A stretch of 64,000 nt of DNA from positions 2,880,501 to 2,944,500 of the forward strand of contig CAKKNE010000002.1 of the NCBI GenBank assembly GCA_918797485.1, read 5' to 3'. Positions within the stretch are counted from its first letter, which is position 1. Each line of letters starts with the position of its first letter. Below the pieces are notes generated by a model. The model was not told where the DNA came from, did not search any database, and saw only the letters and a program-made list of their open reading frames with translations. Below are positions 8,758 through 18,296 of the stretch, piece after piece. Both the position numbers and the translations under genes were made by a program. The DNA is from Pelagomonas calceolata. Its lineage: Eukaryota; Sar; Pelagophyceae; Pelagomonadales; Pelagomonadaceae.

Positions 8758-10048
8758 TCAGATCCCGACCGTCAGCGCGTACCAGAGGAAGCACGCCGTC
8801 ACGCCGAGCGCGAGCGTCGGCACGTCGTCCTCGGTCCACGGCACGGCGAAGCCCTCCGATCTATCATATTCGACGGGGTCGTCGAGGTCGCGGCGCGGCG
8901 GCCTTACCAAAAGCCGCTCCAGCAGCGTCGGCTCGACGCGGTTTTTGCGGCGCGACTCGTAGACGTTCGGACAACCCTCCTCGAGGGCCCGGACGCAGCC
9001 CGACACCGTCGGCGTCTCGCCCTTAGCGTCGACGGCCGCCAGATGCGCGACGACGGCCTCGAGCGCGCCCGACTCCCGCTTCAGTAATAAATGGGCCTGG
9101 AGCGCCGCCCAGCGCGTCGTGGCCAGAACATCGCCCTCGGACATGCGCGCGCCGTCGAAGATGGACTGCAACTGCGCCAAGTCGGCGGCTCCTCCTTCGG
9201 CGTCGGCATACTCATCAATTTCCGCCATGATCCCCGCCAGGCTCACCACAGCTATCATTTCGGGAGAGGCGCCGTAGCGAGGTTTTTGCCGCTCCACCGC
9301 CTCCTTGGGCAGTCGCAGCGTCTGGGCCACGTCGCTTCGTCCATCTCTAAATTCGACGGCGGCGTAGGCCGCGTTCGCGCTGACGTTAGCGACCGGGAGA
9401 CCCAACGCGTGGCCCGCGACGAGATGCCCCGCCTCGTGGCGCCTCAGGCGCGCGCGGTACGCCGGGAACAGAAACGTGTACAGCTTGACCACGTACCGTT
9501 GCAGGTCCTCGGGGAAGACCAAACCGAGGCTCAGGTAGCCGTACGGCGCGAAGCACAACAACTGTACTATAACGAAGCGCCAGATCTCCGGCAAAAAAGT
9601 GAGGGACTGGTTCGCCGCGACGGAACTCAACATCGCCGAGAGCATGACGCCCGCGAAGAGGACCGCCAGCTTCTCGACGCTCTGTTCGCCTGTGCGGAAA
9701 TGAACCGGTTACGCCATCGAGCAGACCCAGTTATTTGATATTCGTGCACTGCTACCCGCCGAGCACGCCGACGGCGTCGGCGATGTCGCCGCGACAGCGC
9801 GTCGTGGTCTCGAGTTGCGTCGTGGAGACGGCGTAGCGCGGCTGCAGCTCGGCGCTGCGCCACTTCGTGGCGGCACCGCGCGCTGCCAAAGCTTCGAGCG
9901 CGTTGTCCGCAGTCGAAGCTTGCGGCGCGTCGAGGAGCGCCCATAACTCGGCGGTCGGGCGCTCCGTCATCGGCACGAGGCCGATCCGTTCTGGTGGTGC
10001 GAGGCCGCGCGCGCAAGCGACTAACAGTGCGCCCAGCAAGCGCATCAT
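8758..10048 (-). CDS. M41 (FtsH-type) membrane metalloprotease without an AAA domain, two exons
   Basis: Exon 1 is 10048-9756 and exon 2 is 9679-8758, giving about 404 aa. Exon 1 begins MMRLLGALLVACARGLAPP, a signal-peptide-like head consistent with plastid targeting. Exon 2 has two or three hydrophobic helices, then HEAGH (about residue 179), the zinc-binding helix of M41 proteases, and further on GIMAEIDEYADAEGGAADL with the likely third acidic ligand. There is no Walker A or B, so it is not an ATPase. Similar AAA-less proteins occur in plants, likely in plastids. The junction giving GVLGGVEKLAVLFAGVM is the best fit; the acceptor could instead be 10 bases upstream. A full i-AAA protease lies 1.6 kb away. 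Confidence 0.75.
9680..9755 (-). other. Spliceosomal intron, introner-like
   Basis: The 76-bp intron in the M41-like gene has donor GT at 9755-9754. Near its end it carries CTCGATGGCGT and then CATTTCCGCACAG, which resembles the inverted-repeat tip ATTTCCACACAG of the intact introner at 335-452. Near the donor is TGCACGAATATC, a decayed counterpart of TGTGTGGAAATC. The acceptor is taken at 9681-9680 because that keeps the protein frame; the AG at 9691-9690 would not with this donor. Confidence 0.65.
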
Positions 10049-10315
10049 TTTTGCAGCGCTCGTGCCGCAGCTTTTGCAGCTTTGGCACCACGCAAGCACC
10101 AGGCAAACTTGTTCAGGGCCCAGGCCGCGAGCAGTCGCACAGCTCACAGTCGCGGTCTAACGTATGGCAGCGATGCCTTTCGACGAGTTCTAAGACTCGT
10201 TTGGCCCACGAACAGCGCGTCTAACACGAGCGGACAAGAGTGAGCTAGATGATGGGCTCTAACATTCTGCTAGCCTCAGCCTCTGCGACGTAACTAGCCT
10301 CAGCCTCACACCCGC

Positions 10316-10384
10316 GATGAGTCGGCGACGCGCGGTGTCTCCCCCCCAGCCAGGGGTTCCGCCCACTAGTCCTAGCACCGTAAA
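10316..10384 (+). repeat. Dispersed 60-70 bp repeat, copy 2
   Basis: This copy begins GATGAGTCGGCGACGCGCGG, contains GTGTCTCCCCCCC and ends TCCGCCCACTAGTCC plus an ACCGTAA tail, aligning along its whole length with 8618-8684. It sits 40-109 bp beyond the stop of the next minus-strand gene, in the 376-bp gap 10049-10424. Just before it, at 10269-10308, the phrase CTAGCCTCAGCCTC occurs twice with a 25-bp period. Confidence 0.65.
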
Positions 10385-10424
10385 AACAGTATTTGCGGGA
10401 GATAGAGTCAAAGAAAACCACATG

Positions 10425-11228
10425 TTAGACCGCCTCCGCCCCCCGCGCCACGTCCGCCTTCAGCGGCTCCTCGCGCGTTGATGGAGCGGGCGCGGGCGAG
10501 TCGAGGGGCACGGCGGCGACGACGGGGATCGGCTGCTGCTGCTGCTGCAGCCGCGGCACGCGCGCGAGCTCGATCGCGGGCGCTCTCCCAACATCGGAGG
10601 CGGCGATCTCGGACATGAGCCGCGACGACGCCCAGGCCGTCGCCGCGGCCAGGGCGAACAGGACCACGTAGATCGCCACCCCGACCCACATTTGGATGAT
10701 GAGCGACGTCACCAGATACAACCCAAACAACGTCGCCAGGAAGACGTTGATGCTGAAGAAGACGGTCAAATAGCCGGGCGCGTGCTCGCAGCAGCAGCCG
10801 CCGCCATCCGCGTTCGCGCAGCAGGCCGCGTTTTTCGTGCGCACGCCGTGGACGCCGACCCAGGCCACGTAGCAGTACAGCGCGCCGTTCACCAGCAATT
10901 GGAACAGCGCCCAGCCCGCCTCGCGCGGGTTCGCCGCAACATTAACAGCGAACACGACGAGCCAGAACAGCAGCGTGACCGCGAGTGAGATGATGGTGAG
11001 CCGTAATGTCAGCGTGGACAGCTCCCTTATTTTGGCGTCCTCGGGCGCGCTGTACGCCGTGGCGACGGCGAAGTAGCCGTCCCGCGACGCGGCCGCGCCG
11101 GGCACGAGCGACACGTACGCGACGGGCTCGGGGCCGTCGCGCGGCGCCGCGAGCGGGTTCTGCACTGGGCTGGCGACCGCGTCGGGTGGCGGCGCGGCTG
11201 GCGCGGGCGGCGGCGCGGGCGGCTGCAT
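10425..11228 (-). CDS. Four-helix membrane protein of unknown family
   Basis: The 267-aa protein starts at the ATG at 11228, since the frame beyond it opens only with TTG. A Pro/Ala-rich cytosolic head (1-60) is followed by four hydrophobic segments at about 78-100, 112-130, 158-182 and 186-206. Between helices 2 and 3 is a Cys-rich loop (AACC and GGGCCC). The tail has a Gln run and a Pro/Ala-rich end. The architecture recalls tetraspan proteins of the MARVEL or DUF-type, but no diagnostic motif is seen and I cannot assign it. Confidence 0.75.
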   Translation of the reverse strand: MQPPAPPPAPAAPPPDAVASPVQNPLAAPRDGPEPVAYVSLVPGAAASRDGYFAVATAYSAPEDAKIRELSTLTLRLTIISLAVTLLFWLVVFAVNVAANPREAGWALFQLLVNGALYCYVAWVGVHGVRTKNAACCANADGGGCCCEHAPGYLTVFFSINVFLATLFGLYLVTSLIIQMWVGVAIYVVLFALAAATAWASSRLMSEIAASDVGRAPAIELARVPRLQQQQQPIPVVAAVPLDSPAPAPSTREEPLKADVARGAEAV

Positions 11229-11624
11229 CGTGTTGGCTGGCTCTGGGGCCTCTGTGCTGGCTTTACCCAAGGTGGCTTAGATGTGCAGCAGTGGCAGCCG
11301 GGCAGCGCGCACAATGTGGCGATCCTCCACGAGTCCTGGTGTGCCTCAACCGTGCGACCTTCCACGCGAGAGGGCACCCCTGTCCACCACTTCGCATCTC
11401 ATGCAAATTCCTGGAGACGCTGGCCGCGTGCGGGTTCTCCCAGGCCTCCCCGTCCACGTCCTCTCTATACAGCTCCACCCCCTGGCTCGCCTAGCCAACG
11501 AACTCTCTAGCCAAGGCACAGACAACAAGGTGGAGGTCGCAGGCACTCATCACTTCTCCTGCGTCGTCCGCCGTGAACAGAGACGCTCGAATAGTTCATC
11601 TCGATCCCAGCATCTATCGCAGAA
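11229..11624. promoter_or_regulatory. Divergent intergenic region
   Basis: These 396 bp separate the starts of the four-helix protein (minus) and YME1 (plus) and must hold both promoters. I see no palindrome copy, repeat, RNA gene or TATA box. Confidence 0.45.
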
Positions 11625-13679
11625 ATGCGCAGGGCCGCCCTCGTAGCGGCGCGGGCCGCCACGCGAACGCCACCGCGAGTGCGCCAGCAGCACGCCGCGG
11701 CCTGGCGCCCCCACCAAGCGCCGCAGCCCCAGACGCGCCCCTTCGTCTCCTTCTTACGAACGAGACGCCTGAAAGCTCTGGAACGGGCCGCCGACGCGAA
11801 CCCGGCCGACGGCGCCGCGCAGATGGCGTTCGTGAGGGAACTGGGCAAGACGCACCCGGAGGCGGCCCTGCGGCGCATCGAAGCTTTGGATCCGGCGCGG
11901 CAAGCCGCCCTGCTGGAACCGCTGACGCGCGAGTACCTCAAAGCCTTGGTCGCGACGGGCCGCGTCGACACGATGGCCCTCGCGGACGTACGAAAGCGCC
12001 TCCTCGCCACGGCCGCCGCCACGAAAGCGAGCGCCGAGGCGGGCATGAGCGCCGCCGCACCGGTTGCGGGTTTAGCGGCGGTGGGCACGGCCGCGAATCC
12101 TGTGCAAGTGGCGGTCGTCCAGGCCGGGTGGAAGTCGCAGTTGTGGCGGACCGTGCGCGTGCTGGCCGTCGCGTTTTTGGCTTTGAGTGCTTTTGGGGCG
12201 TTGTTGGACGAGAAGGGCGTGTCGTCGAGGTTAGGGGCTACGTCTTCCGCGGTTCACACTGCGGAAAGCAGCGACAAGCGCTTTTCCGACGTCTGTGGCG
12301 TCGACGAGGCGAAAGCTGAGTTAGAAGAAATCGTAATGTACCTGAAAGATCCGGGGCGGTTCACAAGATTGGGCGGCAAACTCCCGAAGGGTTGTCTGCT
12401 CATGGGTCCTCCTGGTACTGGTAAGACCTTGCTAGCGAGAGCCATCGCAGGAGAAGCAGGAGTACCATTCTTTTATGCCTCAGGAAGCGAGTTCGAGGAG
12501 ATGTATGTTGGTGTGGGGGCGCGACGCGTGCGCGATTTGTTTGATGCAGCGAAGAAACGCTCCCCATGCATCGTCTTCATCGACGAGATCGACGCGATTG
12601 GCGCCTCACGCCATCTCAAGGAGCAGCAGGCCATGAAGATGACCCTGAATCAACTGTTAGTTGAGATGGACGGCTTCGAGCAGAACCAGGGGGTTATTGT
12701 GATCGGCGCGACGAACATCGCCGATTCCTTGGATCCGGCGTTGTTGCGACCTGGACGATTTGATAGACATGTCGCGGTACCTCTACCGGACATCGAAGGC
12801 AGAAAGCAGATCCTGCAGTTACATGCGTCGAAAGTACCCCTAGATCCCAAGGCGGACCTCACGACGCTAGCCAAGGGCACGCCGGGCATGTCCGGTGCTG
12901 ATCTCAGTAATTTAGTGAACCAGGCCGCGTTAAAAGCGGCTCTAGATGGTCTTGAGTCAGTAACAGCGTCAGCCTTGGATTATGCCAAAGATAAGATCCT
13001 GATGGGTGCCGAGCGAAAGTCCGCTGTTTTGTCGGAAGAAACTATCAGGATGACGGCCTTTCATGAGGGTGGGCATGCTCTCGTAGCGTTGCATACGCCT
13101 GGCGCGGACCCGGTCCATAAGGCGACCGTGATGCCGCGGGGCCAGGCATTAGGTATGGTCCAGCAACTGCCCGAAGGGGACCAGACGTCCTTCACGAAGC
13201 GGCAGATGCTCGCGAGGATGGACGTCTGCATGGGCGGGCGGGTCGCCGAAGAACTTGTGTACGGAGCAGACGAAGTGACCTCTGGGGCCTCGTCCGACAT
13301 CGTCCAAGCCACGCGGCTCGCGCGAAATATGGTCACGAAGTGGGGCTTTAGTGACGAGGTTGGGGTTGTGTATCATTCCGGGAAGGTGGGTGCGGACCAC
13401 TCGCCGTCGCCGGAGACGCAAGCTGCTATTGATTTAGAAGTGAAGCGGCTGTGCGAGGCGTCTTATGCACGCGCTACCAAAATCCTGACGGATCATAGGG
13501 ATGAGTTGGATCTCGTGGCGCATGCGCTTATCGCAAGGGAAACATTATCGGGCGCGGAGTTGAAAGAAGTGATTGGGATGGGCGTTGCCAAAGCACCAAA
13601 GCCGCCGCTGGTGCCCGAGGTGAGCATCAAGCCGCCGCGGCTGAAGCCTGCGGCGACGGCCGGCGCGGCCGCCGCCTAA
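11625..13679 (+). CDS. YME1: Mitochondrial i-AAA protease (YME1/FTSH4 type)
   Basis: The 684-aa inner-membrane AAA+ metalloprotease should degrade misfolded intermembrane-space and inner-membrane proteins. Residues 1-50 are a basic, Ala-rich mitochondrial presequence; one transmembrane helix lies at about 174-194. The AAA domain has Walker A GPPGTGKT (261-268), Walker B IVFIDEID (317-323), and the pore motif region [17 protein letters not shown]. The second region of homology RPGRFDR is intact. The zinc site is HEGGH (480-484), the variant found in plant FTSH4, and [12 protein letters not shown] follows. One helix only, with both termini arranged as in YME1, argues for i-AAA, not m-AAA. The ATG at 11625 precedes a proper presequence. 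Confidence 0.95.
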   Translation: MRRAALVAARAATRTPPRVRQQHAAAWRPHQAPQPQTRPFVSFLRTRRLKALERAADANPADGAAQMAFVRELGKTHPEAALRRIEALDPARQAALLEPLTREYLKALVATGRVDTMALADVRKRLLATAAATKASAEAGMSAAAPVAGLAAVGTAANPVQVAVVQAGWKSQLWRTVRVLAVAFLALSAFGALLDEKGVSSRLGATSSAVHTAESSDKRFSDVCGVDEAKAELEEIVMYLKDPGRFTRLGGKLPKGCLLMGPPGTGKTLLARAIAGEAGVPFFYASGSEFEEMYVGVGARRVRDLFDAAKKRSPCIVFIDEIDAIGASRHLKEQQAMKMTLNQLLVEMDGFEQNQGVIVIGATNIADSLDPALLRPGRFDRHVAVPLPDIEGRKQILQLHASKVPLDPKADLTTLAKGTPGMSGADLSNLVNQAALKAALDGLESVTASALDYAKDKILMGAERKSAVLSEETIRMTAFHEGGHALVALHTPGADPVHKATVMPRGQALGMVQQLPEGDQTSFTKRQMLARMDVCMGGRVAEELVYGADEVTSGASSDIVQATRLARNMVTKWGFSDEVGVVYHSGKVGADHSPSPETQAAIDLEVKRLCEASYARATKILTDHRDELDLVAHALIARETLSGAELKEVIGMGVAKAPKPPLVPEVSIKPPRLKPAATAGAAAA

Positions 13680-13703
13680 GTAGCTAGTCTGTAGTTCTCT
13701 TCT

Positions 13704-13752
13704 GTCGCGCGGTGTCCCGTCCCCAGGAGCTCCGCCAACTAGTCCTCCTATT
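13704..13752 (+). repeat. Dispersed repeat, copy 3 (shorter, diverged)
   Basis: This copy holds GTCGCGCGGTGTC, a short C-rich centre and GCTCCGCCAACTAGTCC, matching the two copies at 8618 and 10316 in the same order. It starts 25 bp after the YME1 stop. Farther on, 13899-13912 holds GCGTCGATGGCGTGC, the introner core, outside any gene. Confidence 0.55.
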
Positions 13753-13964
13753 GCCTAGGCCGCCTAGCCGCGGAGCCGGAGCGAGGCCTGCACGACCGCA
13801 CGCCCGGCCCTGTTGCGTACTCTATAGCCCGGTTGCCACCGTGACATACCCTCCGTCAATCCCAAAGCCCCGCCTCTGACGCCGTCGAAGCGAGGATGGC
13901 GCGTCGATGGCGTGCAGCGGGCGTAGAATGACAAGAATCTTAATCGCCGGGTACCACGACCCGG

Positions 13965-14540
13965 TCAGACCTGGGCGCCCTCGGCCGTCTCCTGCGCCCC
14001 GCGCGCGAGCGACTGTAGTAAAGCGCCGGTAATAGCCAGCGCCAGCAGGAAGTTGAAGAAGACCGTGAAGCCGAGCATCGAGAACTTGATGTCGCTCGTG
14101 TCGATGGCGTTCCAGATGTCGTTCTGCGCGAAGTAGTAGAGCGACACCATGACCGCGTGCAGGCCGAGCGTCGTGGCTTGCGACGGTTCTGCTGCTTCTC
14201 TAGCCGCTCCGAGGTACTCGAGCATCAGCGCGTGCAGCGAGACGACGAAGCCGAACAAAAGGGCCGCCTGGATCGTGACCACAAAACTGCCCTGGCGCTG
14301 CATCACGTTTGGCTTTCCTTTATCAGTAATAGAGAAAACGTAGCCCTGGCCGGGGTAGAGCACGTCGTCGCCGGGCTCGTTCGACACGTACACGGCGTTG
14401 CTGAACACGCACAGCAGGAGGTGGAGGCCGTGCAGTAATGCCGCCGCGCCGCCGGCCCGCTTCATGGACGGCGCCGCCGGCAGCGTCACGGAGAGCGTCG
14501 GGCGCGGCTCCACAGCATCAGGGGGTTTTTCTTCCATCAT
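13965..14540 (-). CDS. Four-helix membrane protein of unknown family
   Basis: The 191-aa protein starts MMEEKPPDAVEP. Four hydrophobic segments lie at about 32-51, 84-106, 124-143 and 153-178. A loop between helices 1 and 2 (about residues 52-82) is polar and well suited to lie outside the membrane. It resembles the 267-aa protein at 10425 in helix number but not clearly in sequence. No family assigned. It converges on YME1 (285 bp between ends) and diverges from the oxygenase gene at 14979. Confidence 0.75.
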   Translation of the reverse strand: MMEEKPPDAVEPRPTLSVTLPAAPSMKRAGGAAALLHGLHLLLCVFSNAVYVSNEPGDDVLYPGQGYVFSITDKGKPNVMQRQGSFVVTIQAALLFGFVVSLHALMLEYLGAAREAAEPSQATTLGLHAVMVSLYYFAQNDIWNAIDTSDIKFSMLGFTVFFNFLLALAITGALLQSLARGAQETAEGAQV

Positions 14541-14978
14541 CGTCCGGCCGGAGCTTTATGAGGTGACAGGGGGAACGAGTGGAGCGACGACGAAGCTTTG
14601 CGGCGCGCGGTGCTGGTCGGTGCTGCGTGCGCGTTTCCAGCGCAGGGCAGCCTGGCTCTCACAGCGCTGGCGCTTTGGAACAGTGGCCACACGCTCTCCC
14701 TAGCGCCGTGCGCGGGAGCCGTAGTGTACGAGTGCGGAACGAGTCTCCGAGGATACCTACGGAGGCGTCTTGCAAAATCGGAGCTAGTATGTCGATACAC
14801 TAAGCTCTCTGCGGGGCACGCGCTTTGACCCGCTTTATCTGTCGCGCTGCGCGTTGCTACGAGCAGACGCCGTCGGCGCAGGCGCTCACAGCCTTAGCGC
14901 GCTAGCCGGAGCATCCCTGCGACTCGCAAGGTCGGTCTATCCAAGCCAAGGTCTCGTCGGGCTCCCCACGCCGCCAAG
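14541..14978. promoter_or_regulatory. Divergent intergenic region with a possible decayed palindrome
   Basis: These 438 bp lie between two divergent starts. At 14783-14805 is an imperfect palindrome starting GCTAGTATG and ending ACACTAAGC, 173 bp upstream of the plus-strand ATG. Spacing and ends recall the window's 24-bp promoter palindrome, but the middle does not match, so I count it only as a possible decayed copy. Confidence 0.35.
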
Positions 14979-16250
14979 ATGCCCCGCGCCAAACAAAAGA
15001 AAGCGTCATGCTCTTTAACGGAGGTCGTCTTCGTCCTTGTATTATTAGCCTGTGGTTTCATGATCGGCTTCGTCGGCTCTCATACATCGTCGGAAGAGGA
15101 CGCGCCGGTAAGACTAAGGCAGCACCCCGCCATTCCCCCCAGACACATCGCGGAGCAGCACTCAAGCGGTCCATTGAACGCCTCGATGTGGGGGCACATC
15201 CCACAACCTTTTGAGGGCTACGCGTCAAAGTGCGGCCCGACACCCGAGGAGGGATACCCAAAAACAGCACCCATAGCTGATATAATAAAAAACTGGAACC
15301 CCGACGCGGGCAAGTGGACTCCATCACACATGTACGAGAGCGTTTGTAGATTTGACTATGCGACTGATTTGGACAAAGCCATCGCTTACAGGGATGCGGA
15401 AGTCCCTTTCCAGTTGTACAACGTGCCGTCCATGAACGCCGTCGCGCGAGCCTGGAGTGACCCGGCGCACTTAAGAAGAAAATTGGGAGCCACCACAAAG
15501 TACAAGTGCGAGGCGAGCAACCCGGGAGGGGAAGCGAATTTTGGGGCCAACCACTTCATGTATACGAATGGGAGATCGTCGAGAAATCCTCCGATAAAAA
15601 ACGTCCAGCTGTCCTGGGACGACTGGCTCCGCAAGATCGACGAGGCCGTCAACACGAGCGTGTTGGAGCCGAACTCGCGGTTCTACTTCCGGTTCTCCGC
15701 GTCGTCGCCGTCGGACGCGCGGTCGGGCTGGCTCTTCAAGGAGCTGCCGTTCTTTCAGCCGAAACCAAATGTGTTCTTCAAGGACCCGCGCGCGCAACGA
15801 GGCATTCACTGTCGGTTCGGCATGGAGGGCATCGTGGCGGAAGCGCACTGGGACGGCTCTAGGAATACGATCGCCCAGTTCTATGGGAGAAGGAGATATG
15901 TATTGGTAGACCCCGACCACACGTGCGACATGTACCTGCTGGCCAAGAACCACCCGTCCGGCAGACATAGTAAGGTGGACTGGTCGAATCCGGACTCATG
16001 GGAGAAGTTCCCGGACTTTCCGACGATGCCCGCGCACGAGGTCGTCCAGCGCCCCGGCGATTTCCTCTACCTGCCGACCTATTACTTGCACTACATCGTG
16101 AGCATCGACACGAACTACCAGTGCAACACGCGGAGCGGGCGCGACGATAGGCAATTGAAGGTCGTAAACAAGTGCACGCCCGGCTTCGAGAAGCAGGCGT
16201 CTCCGCCGCGCCGCGGAAAGAAGCCGTGGCCGAGCCGGGGGAAGTTCTAG
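14979..16250 (+). CDS. Type II membrane JmjC/cupin_8-type 2-oxoglutarate oxygenase
   Basis: The 423-aa protein has a short basic cytosolic head, one helix at about 15-34 and a large luminal domain. The cupin core shows the iron-binding HxD as His290 and Asp292 in EAHWDGSRNTIAQ, the conserved GRRRYVLVDP strand, and the distal His371 in LYLPTYYLHYI. This is the JmjD/cupin_8 layout of protein hydroxylases. A single N-terminal anchor suggests the ER or Golgi. The substrate is unknown. The second half before the stop is Lys/Arg/Pro rich. The ATG at 14979 is the first. Confidence 0.85.
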   Translation: MPRAKQKKASCSLTEVVFVLVLLACGFMIGFVGSHTSSEEDAPVRLRQHPAIPPRHIAEQHSSGPLNASMWGHIPQPFEGYASKCGPTPEEGYPKTAPIADIIKNWNPDAGKWTPSHMYESVCRFDYATDLDKAIAYRDAEVPFQLYNVPSMNAVARAWSDPAHLRRKLGATTKYKCEASNPGGEANFGANHFMYTNGRSSRNPPIKNVQLSWDDWLRKIDEAVNTSVLEPNSRFYFRFSASSPSDARSGWLFKELPFFQPKPNVFFKDPRAQRGIHCRFGMEGIVAEAHWDGSRNTIAQFYGRRRYVLVDPDHTCDMYLLAKNHPSGRHSKVDWSNPDSWEKFPDFPTMPAHEVVQRPGDFLYLPTYYLHYIVSIDTNYQCNTRSGRDDRQLKVVNKCTPGFEKQASPPRRGKKPWPSRGKF

Positions 16251-16331
16251 TAAGGGTCGTTGTGACGAATCTAGAGAGAGACGATTGTGTTCCTGCTTAC
16301 ACGAATAAATGAAGCGGGGAGCGAATGCGCC

Positions 16332-16912
16332 TTACTTGGTCGGCGCGCTTGTGGCCGACGGCATAGAGCTCGGCGCGGCCGTAGCCGTCGGCGTCGACGA
16401 TGGAGCGTAGGTGTCCGTGGTCGGCGCGTAAGATGGCGCGTCCGTCATCGCCCTCGTCGGCGCGTAGGTTTCCGAGCGCGTAGGCGTGAACGTCGCTGTA
16501 GGCGCATGCGTCGGGTCTTGCGTCGGTGATGTGGACGGGACGGCCGAGACAGTAGGCGCCGGCGTTCCCGTCGGCGCAGCGGACGGCCCGGCACTCGGCG
16601 CAGAAGTCGGCGCCGGCGGCGGATCAATTGCACCGACCATCATCACCTTCTTTGAAGACGGGCTCAGAAGGCGTCGGAGGTGGCGGCGTACGGTTGTAAC
16701 AACAGCACACACGGTCCCTTTGCCGTCGCTGCATCGATCCATTCCGGGCAGAACTGGTTATCGATGGAACAGTCCCAACCGTGACATGTCCCTGTGACGT
16801 CGAGCGGCCTCAGGCCCAAGCTCTCTGTGCCCGCGGGGCATTGGCCGGCGCATTCTGCGCTCGCACGAATGCTACAGAGCAGCACGCCGATGACGGTGGC
16901 CTTGAAACCCAT
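16332..16912 (-). CDS. Secreted Cys-bearing, Pro/Thr-repeat (mucin-like) protein with a frame change
   Basis: From the ATG at 16912 comes a clear signal peptide (MGFKATVIGVLLCSIRASA) and a small domain with eight or more cysteines spaced CAGQCPAG...CHGWDC...FCPEW...GPC. About 75 residues in, at the GTGTGTGC stretch near 16690-16700, the frame closes within 20 codons. A second frame, open from about 16740 to the stop at 16332, encodes an APT/SPT/TPT-rich tail (APTSAPSAGPS...) typical of secreted stramenopile proteins. The two parts almost surely form one protein. I could not find a good short intron, so a base error or a genuine indel in the GT repeat is possible. Confidence 0.6.
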
Positions 16913-17008
16913 GGTCTCGTTTTTCCTGCGTGCGTCGTCGCAGCGTCGAGGACTCGAAGTTCAATCGACGGGGCGTTCGTGTGTGTAGCGTACTAATCGC
17001 CGCGCGTC

Positions 17009-17036
17009 TGCCCCGTACCGTTAACGGTACAGGGCA
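17009..17036. repeat. 28-bp palindrome
   Basis: The centre GTACCGTTAACGGTAC (17015-17030) is a perfect 16-bp palindrome. It is extended on both sides by TGCCC and GGGCA with one mismatched base each side. It lies in the 666-bp gap 16913-17578, 100 bp upstream of the secreted-protein gene, where no gene is seen. A transcription-factor dimer site is possible. Confidence 0.6.
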
Positions 17037-17376
17037 CGTCGTGCCGACGAAACCGCGCCGGGCGGCGGCGCCGCCGCCGCGTACCGGGACTCCGGGAGCC
17101 GCCCGGCGCGCGCTGCTGAAGCGCACCGCGACACGACGGGCGGTCGCGGTCTATGGCGGGCTTCTTTGGAACTGTATTGCGGCTCGGGAGCGTACCTTGG
17201 CAGCGTTTCCTAGGTCTGCCTGTTTTGCGCTTTTTTTTCCTCCCGTGCACGCTTTGATGATGAGTCTTGTGTCGTGATGAGCTAGGTTCAAAGTTATCAA
17301 CCGTGATTTGTGCGTAACGCTTCAGATCGCGCGCTGCACAAGATATCCGACTGGAAGGCTCCGGAGCTTTTTGCAT

Positions 17377-17400
17377 GCTAGTGTCTTACAGGCCGCTAGC
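17377..17400 (+). promoter_or_regulatory. 24-bp promoter palindrome, copy b
   Basis: This copy begins GCTAGTGTCTTACAGG and ends CGCTAGC, a perfect match to consensus, 178 bp upstream of the TACO1 ATG. A run of ten A follows at 17416-17426. Confidence 0.75.
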
Positions 17401-17578
17401 CCAGACCGCTCGGTGAAAAAAAAAAGGTAGCCGCTGCCGGTTGCGTGCTGCTCCAGACGCACGGGCTGCTGCATCGCTAACGATCGCTGCGTCATCGCTG
17501 CGGTCGTTCACTCCAATTGTTTAGCTGTGTGGCAAGCTGTGTGAGAGCGCTCTCTGTGTGTTACACGCCAGCACCGCG

Positions 17579-18286
17579 ATGCTGCGCATCGTCCGACGCC
17601 TGGCCGGTCATAGCAAGTGGGCCAATATCCGCCACAAGAAAGGAGGCAAGGACGCGGCGAAAGCCGACCAGTTCCAGAAACTCGCAAAGGTCATCGAAAC
17701 GTCCTCAAAACTCGCGGGCGGCGACCGGTCGCACCCCGCTCTGGCCTCGGCGCTCTCGCGCGCCAAGGACGCGCGAATGCCCAAGAAGACGGTCGACGCC
17801 GCCGTGACGCGCGGCGGCGCGGACAAGAGTGCGGGCGCGGGCCTGGAAGAACTCTACTACGAAGGCACGCTTCCGGGCGGCGTAGGTGTTATTGTTGATG
17901 CCCTCTCGGACAACAAGAACCGCACCGCTGGCGAAGTGCGCGCGACGTTCAAAAAGCACGGCGGCGCGCTGGGCGCGCCCGGCAGCGTCGCGTGGAATTG
18001 GCGGCGCGTCGCCGAAATTCGGCCGGCTGTGCCCGTCGACGAGGAAAAACTCTTCGAGGTCGCTGTGGAGGCAGGCGCGGACGACGTCGTCGACGACGCC
18101 GTATTCGCCGACCCCGCATTGTCGGCGTCCATCCGCGACGCGCTGGACGCCGCGGGGTTCGTGGTCGAAGCGTCTGACCGGATATGGATCCCCGAGGACC
18201 GCGTCGACGCGCCCGCGCCGCATGCAGCCCTCGACGCGCTCGACGCGCTCGACGACGTTTCCGCCGTGTGGCACAACGCCCAATAA
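17579..18286 (+). CDS. TACO1: YebC/PmpR/TACO1-family translational activator, mitochondrial
   Basis: The 235-aa protein begins MLRIVRRLAGHSKWANIRHKKG; GHSKWANIRHKKG is the signature start of the YebC family. It is preceded only by a ten-residue basic stretch that can serve as a mitochondrial presequence. Domains 1 to 3 are complete, with the KTVDAAVTRGG, EGTLPGGVGVIVDALSDNKNRT and GALGAPGSVAWNW motifs. In animals TACO1 relieves ribosome stalling on mitochondrial mRNAs. A GTG 21 bases upstream also opens the frame but ATG is preferred. It ends 10 bp from the converging next gene. Confidence 0.92.
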   Translation: MLRIVRRLAGHSKWANIRHKKGGKDAAKADQFQKLAKVIETSSKLAGGDRSHPALASALSRAKDARMPKKTVDAAVTRGGADKSAGAGLEELYYEGTLPGGVGVIVDALSDNKNRTAGEVRATFKKHGGALGAPGSVAWNWRRVAEIRPAVPVDEEKLFEVAVEAGADDVVDDAVFADPALSASIRDALDAAGFVVEASDRIWIPEDRVDAPAPHAALDALDALDDVSAVWHNAQ

Positions 18287-18296
18287 AATGTATGTG

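Noticed and set aside
17009-17036. Palindrome as a restriction-modification or phage attachment site
   Set aside because: No integrase, phage or bacterial context; the surroundings are ordinary eukaryotic genes.
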